Source of the DNA: Anoplopoma fimbria
Taxonomy: Eukaryota > Chordata > Actinopteri > Perciformes > Anoplopomatidae
Assembly (NCBI RefSeq): GCF_027596085.1
Contig: NC_072451.1
Span: 751,979-815,978 of the forward strand
Direction of reading: 5' to 3'
DNA: 64,000 nucleotides
A model generated the notes under the pieces. It did not search any database and was not told the origin of the DNA. It saw only the letters and a list, made by a program, of their open reading frames with translations. Below are positions 30,801 through 46,300 of this stretch, piece after piece. The translations under genes were made by a program, and so were the position numbers. Position 1 is the stretch's first letter. Every line of letters begins with the position of its first letter.

Positions 30801-33800
30801 CAAGGACACACTGTGAAAACGCTCTACTACAAGGAAAAGTACTGCAGTCAAAACCTCACCGAAGTAAAAGTACAACGTTTACCTCTGAGATGTAGTGAAG
30901 TAAAAAGTACACGGTAGGGTACAAGTACCTTCAAATTGTACCCAAGTACAGTACTAGAGTGAATGTACTTGTTACATTCCAACAGTCTACTTTTCTAATC
31001 AAACTATACAGAATAAATGTAAATGTTATGGAGGCGACCGCAGCTATCGTTACGTTTCACTCTTCACATTTCTGATTAATGTCATAATAAAACTAGTCAG
31101 AAGTTCTCTGAGACCAAAGAGAATCCGTTTACTGAGATCTAAGACAGGCCGTCACATGATGAATATTTATTTAAATACTTGATCCATGATGGTTTCAGCT
31201 GGAGTCAGAGATGACTTTTAAAAGGTGAAGGTCTGAACATCCAGAGAGCTTCTAGCAGAGTGAAGCTCTGACACGACATCTTAACAGTGTGACTGTGTGT
31301 CCACCCTTCAATCTACAACGCCACTAAATACACGGCTCAGCTAGTACTCCATGAAGTACGGCAGCAGAAGTACTCTGTGTCAATCCGCTGCAGCTCAGCT
31401 GGGCCTTCGTGGTCCCCAGAGGAGTGTCCTCCTCCCACAGCAGAGCTGCAGATGACTGATGTGAAACAGATGTTCTGTACAGAGTGAACGCTGTTGAGAA
31501 CCGGACGTTGTGAGGAGCTGCAGCTGCCGGACAATACGAGTCCACTAGCGGAGAGAAGCAGCTGCAGAAACGTTCTCAACAACCACGGGGCCTCAGCAGA
31601 GTCTGATCCCGGATTAGGATATCTGCCAAAGACCCACTCTGAGTCCTGACTGATTTACTCTGATTACAAACAGAGGCAGCTTCAGCTTTGACTGTCAGTC
31701 CCACGTTCAGATCCTAATAACTGATAAACAACGAGGGGTTGGCCGCTAAAACTCTTTCTTTGAGGGCTGCTCTGGTGCGTCCTCGATCCTCGGTCCTCTG
31801 AGCAGAAATAAGCTCTTTGGGATGTCATCGATATGCAGAACATCTTCTGGTTGAAGCATGGAGATGACAAAAGAGACTTGTGACGTACCCAGAGAGCCCA
31901 TCAGTGTCTGTCCCCTGATGCTGTGTTAGGGAGGAACGTTGAGGGCGTAGCTGCTGGAGAATCTAAAGAATCTGAGCTGAGGACATGTTGTGAAAACTGT
32001 TTCCATCACTGACAGAATGATTCATAGGTAGGAAGGCATAGGTAGGAAGGCATAGGTAGGAAGTCGTTTGTTGGTGGAGAACGTGGAGAGTTCATATCAG
32101 ATATGATTAACTTTTCTACACGTGTTTCCTTAGAGCAGAAGCAAACGTTCAGATCGGTGTTTGTCCTCCAAACAGCTGCTGCTAGCTCTGACTCTGCTGA
32201 ATACAAACCTGATAAGCTTCCTGCTGATAGTGAACAAAGCTATCTCTGGCCTTCACTCGTTTCCCACGAGCCTCTCACACAGACGGGATGTTGAGTATCT
32301 CTCTTTATCCTCCTCCTCGATGGCCGACACTGAAACAGGTGTCCCTCAGTGATTCTCTCCATCTGGCTCTCGTATCGTAATGCCAAGAAATGCTTAAAAA
32401 TGTCACAGTTTGAGTGTTTGTGGTATTGCGTCAGTGTTTCTCAGCGTTTCCCACAGTCTGAGAACTAAACCACAGCCCTGTTTGCAGAATCGTGATCCAA
32501 GTTTTTTAACGATTCAAGGAATTTCCATTTCTAATGTTGGAACACATCTGTTTGCTCTGCTGCCTGAATCGTTGTATCGATGGTGATGGAATGTGGTTCA
32601 TCATTCAGGATAATCAATGTGACTTTGATTTATGAACAAACACTGCAGAAGTAAAGACAATCACTCAGCTCCTTTATCTCGTCTCTGCTGCCCGACAGAC
32701 TGTGTTTGTTGCTGATCGGTCTGATGTCTCTAACCTTGTGTCCATGTTGTGCCTGTTGCAGGACTGGGTGACGGCCACCGACATCAGAGTGACCCTGAAC
32801 CGGCTCAACACGTTCGGAGACGAGGTTTTCAACGACCCCAAGGTCCTCAAGTCCTACTACTACGCCATCTCTGACTTCGCTGTGGGGGGAAGGTAAGAAA
32901 AGATTCACAGACTAAAGTTAGTACCTTTTTAGGGTCATAAGAGACCAGACTTGGTTCATATTTTGATCAGTTCTGCAGCTCTGTGATGCATATCGTCACA
33001 GTGCCACATTGAGAGGTTTTCATCTAGTCTACATGAGAGTGTGAACAAGTTTCAGCAGCCTGAGCTTCATGAAACCTGCTCAGACAAAGGACACGTTACT
33101 GAATGACTTGAGTGTGGTCAGGTGGTTTTGTGGGTCCTGGTCTTGATGGTTCACTGTGTGGTCTGCTTCCCTGCGGCCTCCACAGGAATCCACATAAGAA
33201 CTCCTTTTCCTGCACGTCTAAAGTAAAAGAAAAAAGGTTTGGACAGGCATTACCAGAGTGTTAAACAGGCCGCGGCTGCACAGCCTCCACAGCCTCCACA
33301 GCCATAATCTGTTTGAAATGTGGAGCAGATTTCCATTACACAGCCAGCATTCCTGGCATTCCTGGCCGGCAGGGCTGGATTACAGGGGAACCGGAATGGG
33401 GCGGACCGACCGCCGTGACGGGCGGAAGAAAGAAGGAAGAGTCCTGAGCTGGAGCACCTGCAAGAGCTGCAGAAGAGAACCTTTATTTACCCAAGGAGGG
33501 TTGGTGAGGAGGCTTTTCCTCTTCGTCAGCTCCACCGTGATTCACCTGAACATGTTCACCTGAGAGCCGAGCACCTCAACCAATCAGAGCCGCCCAGAGG
33601 CACAGATATGTCCAGGCTTCCTGCTTTAAGATTCCTCTCAATTATTACATCATTTCCAGTTTTCCAGCCCTGTGATGGACGTGAAGCGCTCCTCATCGAC
33701 GACACACTGAGCTGTAACTGTGTATATGTATATATATATATATATTATTGTTGTTAAAGTCTGGTGATGACAGCCTCTTCGGGACTGTAGTTTCCATCTG

Positions 33801-36750
33801 GTCGTCAGTTTTTCCAGCGCTCTGTGCCAAGAAACACCTGAGACAATAAGTAGAGGTGGCTGCTGATCAAGTCCTGTCCTGTTGTGAGGGGCTCTCCCCC
33901 CCGAGGAGTTTAACAAACCTTCACTCAGAGCCACGGAGCGGAAAAACCTCATCAGAACCAAAGACACTATCATAACACCCACTCCGTCCACTGGTGTCAG
34001 GCTGCGAGTTCTCAGATGGAAACCTCTGTCTGTGTTCAGATGTATGATCTCAGTCTGAAGAGTTTTGTGTTTCTGTGCCGTCAGGTGTAAGTGTAACGGC
34101 CACGCCAGCGAGTGTGTGAAGAACAGCAGAGGACGGCTGGTGTGTAACTGCAAACACAACACGGACGGAGACGACTGCAACATCTGCAAACCGTTCTACA
34201 ACGACCGGCCGTGGAGGAGAGCGACCGCCGACAACCCCAACGACTGTCTGCGTGAGTTTACTGCAGATACCACTGCTTTACTGCAGCTGCTACTGCTTTA
34301 CTGCAGAAACTACTGTTTTACTGCAGCTGCTACTGATTTATGAAAGATACAACTGCTTTACTGCAGCTAATACTGTTTTACCGCAAATTCTGCTTCTTGA
34401 CTTTCAGATACTACTAATTTACTACAGATAATACTTCTTTACTGCAGATACTAATGCTTTACAAAAGATACCATTGTTTTACTACAACTGCCACTGCTTT
34501 GCGACAGAGGTTGTCGTGACGTTAAAGGCCGTCAGGCTGAACACAGAAACTCATCTTGCATTCTGTTCTAAGTCAAACATTCCAACAATAATAAACCAGA
34601 AGAAGAGATCCGATGAGCAGCTGTAGAACAGATCACAGGATGAAGTACTGCAGAGGAGGGGCAGTCTCTGGGGGATTGTGGGAGCTGTAGTTCCTGACGG
34701 CTACGCATTCATATCACAGATGCATGACTAACGAGGTTCCGGAGATATTCGTGTTTTTCTTTTCCTCCCACAGTCGACGGAATCTGTCCGGCAGGAAGCG
34801 GATAGATACACGTTCAAGTGTTCAGGAGAGATAGTACTCTGTTAGTTTACACAGATAGTACTCTGTTACTCTGTTAGTTTACACAGATAGTACTCTGTTA
34901 GTTTACACAGATAGTACTCTGTTAGTTTACACAGATAGTACTCTGTTAGTTTACACAGATAGTACTCTGTTAGTTTACACAGATAGTACTCTGTTAGTTT
35001 ACACAGATAGTACTCTGTTAGTTTACACAGATAGTACTCTGTTAGTTTACACAGATAGTACTCTCTTAGTTTACACAGATAGTACTCTGTTAGTTTACAC
35101 AGATAGTACTCTGTTAGTTTACACAGATAGTACTCTGTTAGTTTACACAGATAGTACTCTGTTAGTTTACACAGATAGTACTCTGTTACTCTGTTAGTTT
35201 ACACAGATAGTACTCTGTTAGTTTACACAGATAGTACTCTCTTAGTTTACACAGATAGTACTCTGTTAGTTTACACAGATAGTACTCTGTTAGTTCACAC
35301 AGATAGTACTCTGTTAGTTTACACAGTTGGTTAGCTTTACTGCACATAATACTACTACTGTTGTACTGTTACTACAACTGCTTCATTTCCACTACTACTG
35401 CTTTACTTCTGCTTTACTGTTACTGCTGTAGAGTACTTGGTACTGCTTTACTGTTACTGCTGTAGAGTACTTGGTTCTGCTTTACTGTTACTGCTGTAGA
35501 GTACTTGGTTCTGCTTTACTGTTACTGCTGTAGAGTACTTGGTTCTGCTTTACTGCACATAAGTACTGATGAGTCCTGTGTGTCCCTCTCAGCCTGCGAC
35601 TGTAACGGGAAGAGCTCAGAGTGTTACTTCGATGCCGAGCTGTACCGGGCCTCAGGTCACGGAGGTCACTGCACCAACTGTGCCGACAACACCGACGGGC
35701 CCAACTGTGAGCGCTGCCTGGACTACTACCACCGGGACGCCAGCGGCAACCGCTGCCTGCCCTGTGGCTGCAACACCGTCGGTGAGTTCAAGGGCGTCGG
35801 GAAAAACAAACAACTTCACCTACCAGATTACAAAGTGTAAACACAGCCCAGAGCTTTCTGCAGTATCTCAGCTGACATCACCACCTGCTGTCATGTGACC
35901 AAAGTCAGCTGTATCTCATGAAGACCATGAGATACAGCTGAAAGCTCCAGAAAGAGGGAGTAAGTGGACCTTTAGTTGAAGGAATAGTTTGACATTTTGG
36001 TTAATATAGTTATTCTCTTTATATGTTTTCTGTCCATTCAGTATGAAGCTAAAGCCAGTTAGCGTAGCTTAGCACAAAGACTGGAAACAGTGGGAAACAG
36101 CTAGCTTGGAAGTTATTCAAATATAACCCCTGTAACATTCTGTTGTTACATTTTTAGTTTTTGAACACATTAAAACAAACATATGATGAAACGGGTTAAT
36201 CAGTGAGGGTTAGAGGAGCTGAGTGGTGTTATGTTGTTACCTTTAGACTGGAGCAAGGCTAGCAGTTTCCCCCTGTTTCCAGTCTTTATGCTAAGCTAAC
36301 CAGTTTTATACCTAATGTACAGGTCCAACATGAGTCTAGATCTGAGCATCCTAATCTCAGCAAGAAAGTGAATTTGAACATTTCCCAGAATGTCAAAGTA
36401 CTCTTTGACAAAAGTCAAGAATTAACGTTGACGCTCATGTTGGAGGTTTGAGTTTCCCACAAACACTTGAACACACCACGAAGGAGCAGTGAACCTAAGC
36501 TTAAATGTGTCTCAAACATTTTACTTTGAGTGCAGAACTGATTTATGTTTGTCCGTATTAAGTTTTCTCTTTGAATGTACCATTTAGTATAAGTGAGTCA
36601 GAGTGAGAACTTGTGAAACCACTGGCATGAACTCACTGGTTTTGGTGGAATTTACCGGCACGCAGCAGCAAACCACTGTTTGATGAGAACCAGCTGCTGT
36701 TTGAGTCCCAGTTACACCAGACCTGTCCCGTCATGGTCTGTTGATAGGAG

Positions 36751-36834
<84 letters not shown>

Positions 36835-38347
36835 GTGTGTGTGTAGGTGTGTGTAGGTGTGTGTGTGTAGGTGTTACATTGACTCAAGTACTTACTTAAA
36901 AAGAAAATCAAGATACATTTACTTTTTACTGTACTACATCTCATAGGTAAATATAGTACTTTTTACTCCACTCTAAGTGGTATAAGTACTTGTACTGTGT
37001 GGTACTAGTTCTTTCACAGCTAAATGAAGTGTCGCTCTGTGTTTTCAGGCTCAGAGTCTCCTCAGTGTGACATCAGAGGAGTGTGTGCGTGTAAACCCGG
37101 AGTGACCGGAGAGAAGTGCGACCGCTGCCAGCCGGGGTTCCACAGTCTGACGGAGGCCGGCTGCAGGTACGAACCCCAGAACAAGATGTCTGACTCTCCC
37201 CTTCTTTATAACATAAGATATAAATGTTAATACTCCTTCATACATTTTGACCCTGGAGGTTTTAAACATCAGTCACGGTATGATTATTGATCAGTGATTA
37301 TTATTATCATGTAGATGTGACAGGACGGGTCAGACTTAGTACAAATTAATTACTTGTACTTTACTTGAGTATTTCTACCACTCTACATTTATCTGATAAT
37401 ATACAAGTACTACTGAGACTACTAGTTAATCAATTAGTCCATTGAACATTACACTGTGGTACTTTTACTGTAACAGACTACCTTTACAGTGTGGTATTTG
37501 CTTCTGATGGCGTATACCTTGAATACTATTTAGTACAAGCTTAGTACAAATTAGAGGTACTTGTACTTCACTTGAACTACTTTAACAGTGTGGTATTAGT
37601 ACCTTTACTGTAACTAAGTACTTTTACTGTGTGGTATCTGTTTCTGATGGAGTATACATTGAATATTACCACATTTTTTCAGCCTTTCTTTTTATTTAAA
37701 TGCTGTTAAAACACTTCTATAAATCTTCCAGTTCTCCGTCTTCCACAAAATCAAACAACAACAGTGGCTGTGAAATACAGCTGGGCGTTTTCAGCTGTAA
37801 ATAAAGGCTTAATTAATAAAAAAACTGATAATCCATCAATCATTTGAGCAGTCTGTGGTCACAGTTTGTTGATCATTTATAGGTTTCATTTTCCCCTTTG
37901 ATATTAATCTGAATCTCTTTTTGACAGAATAAAACAAGAAGTCACCTTCACCAAACAATAAGTCATAAAACAACCGTCAGATTTATCAATAATCAAATTA
38001 ATCATCAGCTGCACCCTGATGGTCCAGTTCACAGACAGGTCTGGGGTGTGGTTAGCCTAGCTTAGCACAAAGACTGGAAGCAAGGGGAAACTGTTGGCAT
38101 ACAACAACAAAAAACCCAGCTTCCAGAAACTTCCATGTTTGTTTAAAATGTGCAGAAACATAAAAGTATTATTTTATGAGCCTGAGCTTTGAGCGCCCTC
38201 TGCTGGAGAAACATCAAACACTAAACTTTATCAGTTTAAACTGTAAACGTTACATAATGTTAAATAAAGATTATCTGATTGTAAACAGGGGAGTTATGAC
38301 TAAATGTGTGACTAGAGCATGATCCAGGTGATGGCTGTGGTCATGTG

Positions 38348-38427
<80 letters not shown>

Positions 38428-38532
38428 GCCTTGCTCCTGTTCTCCCTCTGGCAGCACTCAGGAGTGTGACGTGAACACTGGACAGTGTCGCTGCAAAGAA
38501 CATGTGGAGGGCTTCAGCTGCGACAGGTAACA

Positions 38533-38583
<51 letters not shown>

Positions 38584-39583
38584 ATGATTATTGATCAGTG
38601 ATTATTGTCATCATGTAGATGTTACAGGAGGTACTTGTACTTTACTTGAGTATTTCTAGCACTCTACATTTATCTGACAGCTTTAGCGACTTTAAACACA
38701 ACACAGATTAAATATACAACAAGGAATCACTGGACCGTTTATCAATTAGTACATTGATCAATTAGTACATTGATCAATTAGTACATTGATCCTTAGTGTG
38801 TGATAGTACTTTAACTGTAACACAGTATTTTTACTTTGATGTAGTTTTTACTGTACATTTCACACAGTGAGGTATTAGTACTTTTACTGTCACAGAGTAT
38901 TCTCACAGTGAGGTATTAGTACTTTTACTGTACCAGAGTATTCTCACAGTGAGGTATTAGTACTTTTACTGTATCAGAGTATTCTCACAGTGAGGTATTA
39001 GTACTTTTACTGTCACAGAGTATTCTCACAGTGAGGTATTAGTACTTTTACTGTACCAGAGTATTCTCACAGTGAGGTATTAGTACTTTTACTGTCACAG
39101 AGTATTCTCACAGTGAGGTATTAGTACTTTTACTGTCACAGAGTATTCTCACAGTGAGGTATTAGTACTTTTACTGTCACAGAGTATTCTCACAGTGAGG
39201 TATTAGTACTTTTACTGTATCAGAGTATTCTCACAGTGTGGTATTAGAACTTTTCCTGTAATAAAGTATTTCAGTATTTGTTATTTGAGGTATAAGTGAT
39301 TTTTCTGTATCACAGTATTTTGGCAGTGATGTTCTAGTACTTTGACTGTAACAGAGTATTTCTACTGTGTGGTATTAGTACTTTCACTGCAGTACAGGAG
39401 GTGAATACTTCCTCCACCTCTGTGAGAGACATGAGAGCCTCCTGTTTGAACATCATAACTTTATTAATAATCTTTATTACCATTGACAACATGTGAAACT
39501 AACTGAACAAACATGAAACCAGATTATTCTCACAACACACAGAGAGACTTCATTTATCCGTCAGCAGGTTTAGATTAACTCCG

Positions 39584-39627
<44 letters not shown>

Positions 39628-40002
39628 TCTTTATCTACCCGTCCTGCAGGTGTAAACTGGGCTTCTTCAACCTGGACCCCAACAACCCTCAGGGCTGCAC
39701 CGCCTGCTTCTGCTTCCAGCACTCGTCCGTGTGCGACAGCGCCGAGGGCTTCAGCGTCCACACCGTCAGCTCGTCCTTCTCCAGAGGTAGCGTCATAACC
39801 CTCGTCATAACCATGGTGATGAGTGTGTGTGTGTGTGTGTCGCTGCTGTAATATGTGTGTGTGTGTGTGTGTGTTTCAGATGACGAGCAGTGGAGCGGTC
39901 AGCAGCGCGATGGTTCCAGTGTCTCCGTCCAGTGGTCTCCCAGTGGACAGGAAGTGTCCCTCATCTCAGACGACTACTTCCCCATGTACTTTGTAGCCCC
40001 AG

Positions 40003-40080
<78 letters not shown>

Positions 40081-43000
40081 CCTCGACCGTTACAGAGTTT
40101 CATTAAAGATTACAACAGAAGATTAGAAAAAAAACAGAATAAAATGAACATATATGAACAATAGAATAACAGTTATTAAATGTAAAAGAATACCAACATA
40201 ATAGTGATTTTTACTGAACAGAGCCTGAACGCATCATCATGTAACTGAACTGAACCTCCGTTAGCGGTGCTGCTAACGTTACTAGCTCTCCTCCTGTCTG
40301 TTACACCACTAATAAGCCTTCAATACATTAAATGTTTCTTATGAGAAGTAAAGGAACATTTTGCACAATTTCATTATTAAAATCACACCTTTTCAATAGT
40401 GAATATTTGGGATGAAATTTTTTTTCCCTTTTTTTAGTCCTTCATTTGATTAAAGTAATTTAATCAAAGTAGATTTTTAAAATTTCTAGTAGAAACATTT
40501 ACAACGATGTCTTCACACATTTTTGCAGCCGTTCTTATTATTTAAATGTTGTAGAAACAGTTTTTAAACACTAACTCTTGACACTGTGAAGAAGTACATC
40601 ATCAGACATCTTTAAAAGCCCCTCAGACACAAAGCAGCTGGTGACCTGCAGTCAGTGTTTGATATCCAGCTGTGTGTTTTGTTTTTTGTGCGCCACAGGG
40701 AAGTTTTTGGGGAACCAGATGCTGAGCTATGGACAGAACCTGAGTCTGAGTTTCCGGGTGGACCGGCGGGACGCCCGGCTGTCGGCGGAGGACCTGGTCC
40801 TGGAGGGAGCCGGCCTCAGGGTGGCCGTCCCCCTCATCTCCCAGGGCAACTCCTACCCCAACGAGAACATGCAGACATACGTGTTCAGGTGAGACGGGGG
40901 GGCAAACGGATGGAAACCAGTCCGATGAGTTGTTTATCTGTTTGTATGATGCATGAAGGTTAAGTTGACTCTGGAGGCTCTGGAGGAAGGGTTGGAGTAG
41001 ACAGGGGTGATTGGTCACTTTGATTACTCACCATGACCTTTGATTGGCTGTTTGATTTGCATTACTGTGAACAGATTAGCATTATTTAAACAGATTAGCA
41101 TTATTGTAAACAGATTAGCATTACTGTGAACAGATTAGCATTATTTAAACATATTAGCATTATTGTAAATAGATTAGCATTATTGTAAACATATTAGCAT
41201 TATGTAAACAGATTAGCATTCAGCTCCTACATCCTCAGAGAACAGGAATCCTGGTTTTCATATTGATCTGGATTACATTAGAGGTCTGTGTTGTGTTCAG
41301 GCTCCATGACAGCTCAGATTATCCCTGGAGGCCGACCATCAGCCACCCAGACTTCCAGAAACTCCTCCACAACCTGACCGCCATCAAGATCCGCGGCACC
41401 TACAGCGAGAGGAGTACGCAACAAAACACAACAATAACAACAACAAAACACAACAACACAACAAGAACAACACAACATTAACAACACAAGAACACCAACA
41501 ACACTACAACAACAACAACAACACTACAACAACAAAACCACAACACCAAAACTACAACAAAACCACAACTACAACAACACTACAACAACAAAACCACAAC
41601 AACAACACTACAACAACAACAACAACAACAACAACACTGCAACACAACAACAACAACACTACAATAACAAAACCACAACAACACTACAACAACACTACAG
41701 TAACAACACTATAACAACACTACAACAACAACAACACTACAACAACAACAACACAACAACAACACTACAACAACACTACAACAACAACACTACAACAACA
41801 CTACAGTAACAACACTATAACAACACTACAACAACAACACTACAACAACACTACAACAACACTATAACAACACTACAGTAACAACACTATAACAACACTA
41901 CAACAACACTACAACACTACAGTAACAACACTATAATAACACTACAACAACAACACTACAACAACACTACAGTAACAACACTATAACACTACAACAACAA
42001 CACTAACAACAACACTATAACAACAACACTATAACAACACACTACAACAACAACACTACAATAACACTACCACAACACCAACACTACAACAACAACAACA
42101 CTACTACAATAACAACACTACAACACTACAACAACAAAACTACAACAACAAAACCACAACACTACAACAACACTACAACACTACAACAACAACAACACAT
42201 AAACAAAACAACACATCAATGCAAGACAACAAAACCAACACACAATAACAAAAACAACTACACACAACAACAACACATAAACACAACTACACACTTATTA
42301 AGACCACTCACCTCAGCATCATTAAATATCGACTCCGTCTCTCCAGGTGCCGGTTACCTCGACGACGTCTCCTTGGTAACGGCGAGGCGGGCTCCAGGTG
42401 TGCCGGCCCAATGGGTGGAGCGCTGCACCTGTCCTCAGGGTTACCAGGGGCAACACTGTGAGCAGTGCACTCTGGGATATCGTCGCGCCCGCCCGGAGCT
42501 CGGAGCCTTCAGCCCCTGTGAGCCCTGCAACTGTAACGGACACAGCGAGGCCTGCAACCCCAACACTGGTACCACTGGTTATACTGGTTATGATGGGAAA
42601 TGACTTGTACCACTTGTTATACATGTTATAGTGGGAACTGACTAACACTGGTTAGACTGGTTATACATGTTATAGTGGGAACTGACTAACACTGGTTATA
42701 CTGGGGACTAACTTGTACCACTGGTTCTACATGTTATACTGGGAACATATTTGTACAACTGGCTAGACTGGTTATACTAGTAATACTGGGAACTGACTTG
42801 TACCACTAGTTATACTGGGAAATGACTGGTGGAACTGGCTAGACTACTTAAACTGGTAATACTGGGAACTGACTGGTACCACTGGTTAGACTGGTACCAC
42901 TGGTTAGACTGGTACCACTGGTTAGACTGGTCATACTAGGAACTGACTGGTACCACTGGTTATACTGATTGTACTGGTAATACTGTTAATACTGGTTACT

Positions 43001-43288
43001 GACTGGTTATACTGGTTACTGCCTGGTTAAACTGGTCATACTGGTTTGTTTCAGTCTCACTGGTCTGACGGTGTCCCTCTGTCCTGTCTTTGTTTCTAGG
43101 AGCGTGCGACTGTCGTGACAACACGGCCGGCCTCAGCTGTGAGCGCTGTAGAGACGGTTTCTATGGCGACGCCACCCGAGGGTCGTCAGCTGACTGTGAG
43201 GCCTGTCCCTGTCCGACCGGAGCCACCTGCGCCGTGGTCCCCAAAACCAGAGAGGTGGTCTGCACCAACTGTCCCGCAGGAACCACAG

Positions 43289-43373
<85 letters not shown>

Positions 43374-46300
43374 AGAGTCTGGAAAAGTCCAAATTGTCCT
43401 AGAGATGAGCGGTGCATTAATAAACGGTTAAATGTTATTCCAGGATTTATTCTTATACAAACCAAACTAACCTCGACTGATTCCACCATCAGATTATTTA
43501 AATAATGCTCATGTGCTGGTTCCAGATCTGCAGTTTAGTTTGAGCAAATCTGAAAACTCAGATTTAGTCTGGTTTTAGATCATGGTGATAGTGATTTTTC
43601 TTTTCTTTTGCATGATCAGTTAAGCTTAGCTTTTACTCGCTTGGCGCCGTAGCGTGAGCCTCCGCAGACGGCGTGCGAGCTCCGAGCATGAACGGAGGCG
43701 TTTATACTCAACGTGCTGCTTTATTCTCTGAAACACCAGACGGCGTTCAAACTAAATCTCATATTCATGGACTACTTTATTACTCTTCTGAACAAGAACA
43801 GTAAAGAAAAGTCTTTAATGTATTATTAAGAAACAAATGTTGAGACTTCCTGTTTCTAAAACATCTAAAAGTGAATTGAGCATTCTTTTCTACAGATGTA
43901 AATAGTGTTTTTATCGGTTAACGATTTGTCACATGATCACCAAGTTACAAGCTTTCCTCTAGATTTAGACTGATTCCTAATCTGTGCATCCAGTTTGAAT
44001 CACCTGCTTCTTGGTGATGTGCTGACTCCAGATCTGCTCTCACGTATTCCAGCACTGTATCGACCCGCTTTAACTACAAATTCAGGACATTTTTCTAAAC
44101 TATTTGAGATCAGAACCCCTAACGGCCTCAGATGTATTTCTCACCTGCTGTTGTCTCCATGGTAACCTGTCACCCGTCTGCAGGGAAGCGCTGCGAGCTC
44201 TGCGACGACGGGTTCTTCGGCGACCCGCTGGGTCAGAGCGGGCCGGTCCGAGCCTGCCGCGCCTGCAAGTGCAGCGACAACATCGACCCCAACGCCGTCG
44301 GCAACTGCGACCGCGAGACGGGAGAGTGCCTGAAGTGCATCTACAACACCGACGGCTTCTTCTGCGACCGCTGCAAGGAGGGTTTCTACGGCAACGCCCT
44401 GGCCAGCAACGCCGCCGACAAGTGCAAAGGTGAGAGGAGGGCGACTCTTAAAGATGTGAAGAGCCGCAGGGAACACTCTAAAGTATTGATCCTGTAAATA
44501 TGTCTGATTATTGGGAGCTATGAATCAGTTTTCTCCCATCGTTTAATCAAAATGTGCCAGGATTTGATTTGTCAGGTTTTTATTTCACAGAATAACCGGA
44601 AAACTTTATTTTAACAAATCTGTTTCTCCAAATGTCTTAGAAGGTTATCACACTTTCTTTAAATTAAAGTGAATGTATCCGTATCACACTGCCTCCTTAA
44701 TTCCTTAATGGATGTTGGCTGAACTGAGGCCAGTGGAGGAGGAAGCAGTGATGGATGAGAGGGATCAGTAGAAAAGTAAAGTTACTCCACAGATGTGGAG
44801 ATAGAACATCTGATCCACCAGAGGAGTCCTGCTTTAAATCACATTAAATGATTTACTAACTGCTCTGTATTCAAGTTTAATTTGAGGATAAAAATAATCA
44901 GTTAAAATGTTTTTTTAATCAACCAATCAATCATTTGGTCTGTAAGATGTCAGAGAAAGGTCACCAGGGGGCGCTCTAGCAGCCTATTGGTTAGGGCCCG
45001 TGTTACATAACGGCTTCTTCTTCTTCTTTTGTTTTTCTTCTCCTTCTTCTGTTTCTTCTTCTCCTTCTTCTTCTTCTTTTGTTTTTCTTCTAGTTCTTCT
45101 TCTTCTCCTTTTTCTTCATCTTCTTCTTCTTCTGTTTCTTCTTCTTCTCCTTTTTTTTTCTTTATCTTCTCTCTGATATCTAGTCTCTGATATCTAGTCT
45201 CTGAGTCTGGTTTCTTGTCTCTGATATCTAGTCTCTGGTTTCTTGTCTCTGGTTTCTTGTCTCTGGTTTCTTGTCTCTGATATCTAGTCTCTGGTATCTT
45301 GTCTCTGATATCTAGTCTCTGGTTTCTTGTCTCTGATATCTAGTCTCTGATATCTAGTCTCTGGTATCTTGTCTCTGATATCTAGTCTCTGGTATCTTGT
45401 CTCTGATATCTAGTCTCTGATATCTTGTCTCTGATATCTTGTCTCTGGTTTCTTGTCTCTGATATCTTGTCTCTGATATCTTGTCTCTGGTATCTTGTCT
45501 CTGATATCTAGTCTCTGATATCTTGTCTCTGATATCTAGTCTCTGGTTTCTTCTCTGTCTTGTCTCTGATATCTAGTCTCTGGTTTCTTGTCTCTGATAT
45601 CTAGTCTCTGATATCTAGTCTCTGGTATCTTGTCTCTGATATCTAGTCTCTGATATCTTGTCTCTGATATCTCTCTGGTTTCTTGTCTCTGTCTCTCTGA
45701 TATCTTGTCTCTGGTTTCTTGTCTCTGATATCTTGTCTCTGGTTTCTTGTCTCTGGTTTCTTGTCTCTGATATCTAGTCTCTGATATCTAGTCTCTGGTA
45801 TCTTGTCTCTGATATCTAGTCTCTGGTTTCTTGTCTCTGATATCTAGTCTCTGATATCTTGTCTCTGGTTTCTTGTCTCTGATATCTTGTCTCTGATATC
45901 TAGTCTCTGATATCTAGTCTCTGGTATCTTGTCTCTGATATCTAGTCTCTGATATCTTGTCTCTGGTTTCTTGTCTCTGATATCTTGTCTCTGATATCTT
46001 GTCTCTGATATCTAGTCTCTGATATCTTGTCTCTGATATCTAGTCTCTGATATCTTGTCTCTGGTTTCTTGTCTCTGATATCTTGTCTCTGATATCTAGT
46101 CTCTGATATCTTGTCTCTGGTTTCTTGTCTCTGGTTTCTTGTCTCTGATATCTTGTCTCTGATATCTTGTCTCTGTCCTCAGCCTGCTCCTGCTCTCCGT
46201 TCGGTACCGTGGGTCAACAGACCGGCTGTTCTCAGGTCACCGGTCAGTGTCCGTGTCTCCCCAACGTGGCCGAGCGGGACTGCAGCGTCTGTCAGCCCGG

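Noticed and set aside
34829..35325. Regular direct repeats suggesting a CRISPR array
   Set aside because: Units are contiguous with no unique spacers and lie in a vertebrate intron: an ordinary minisatellite.
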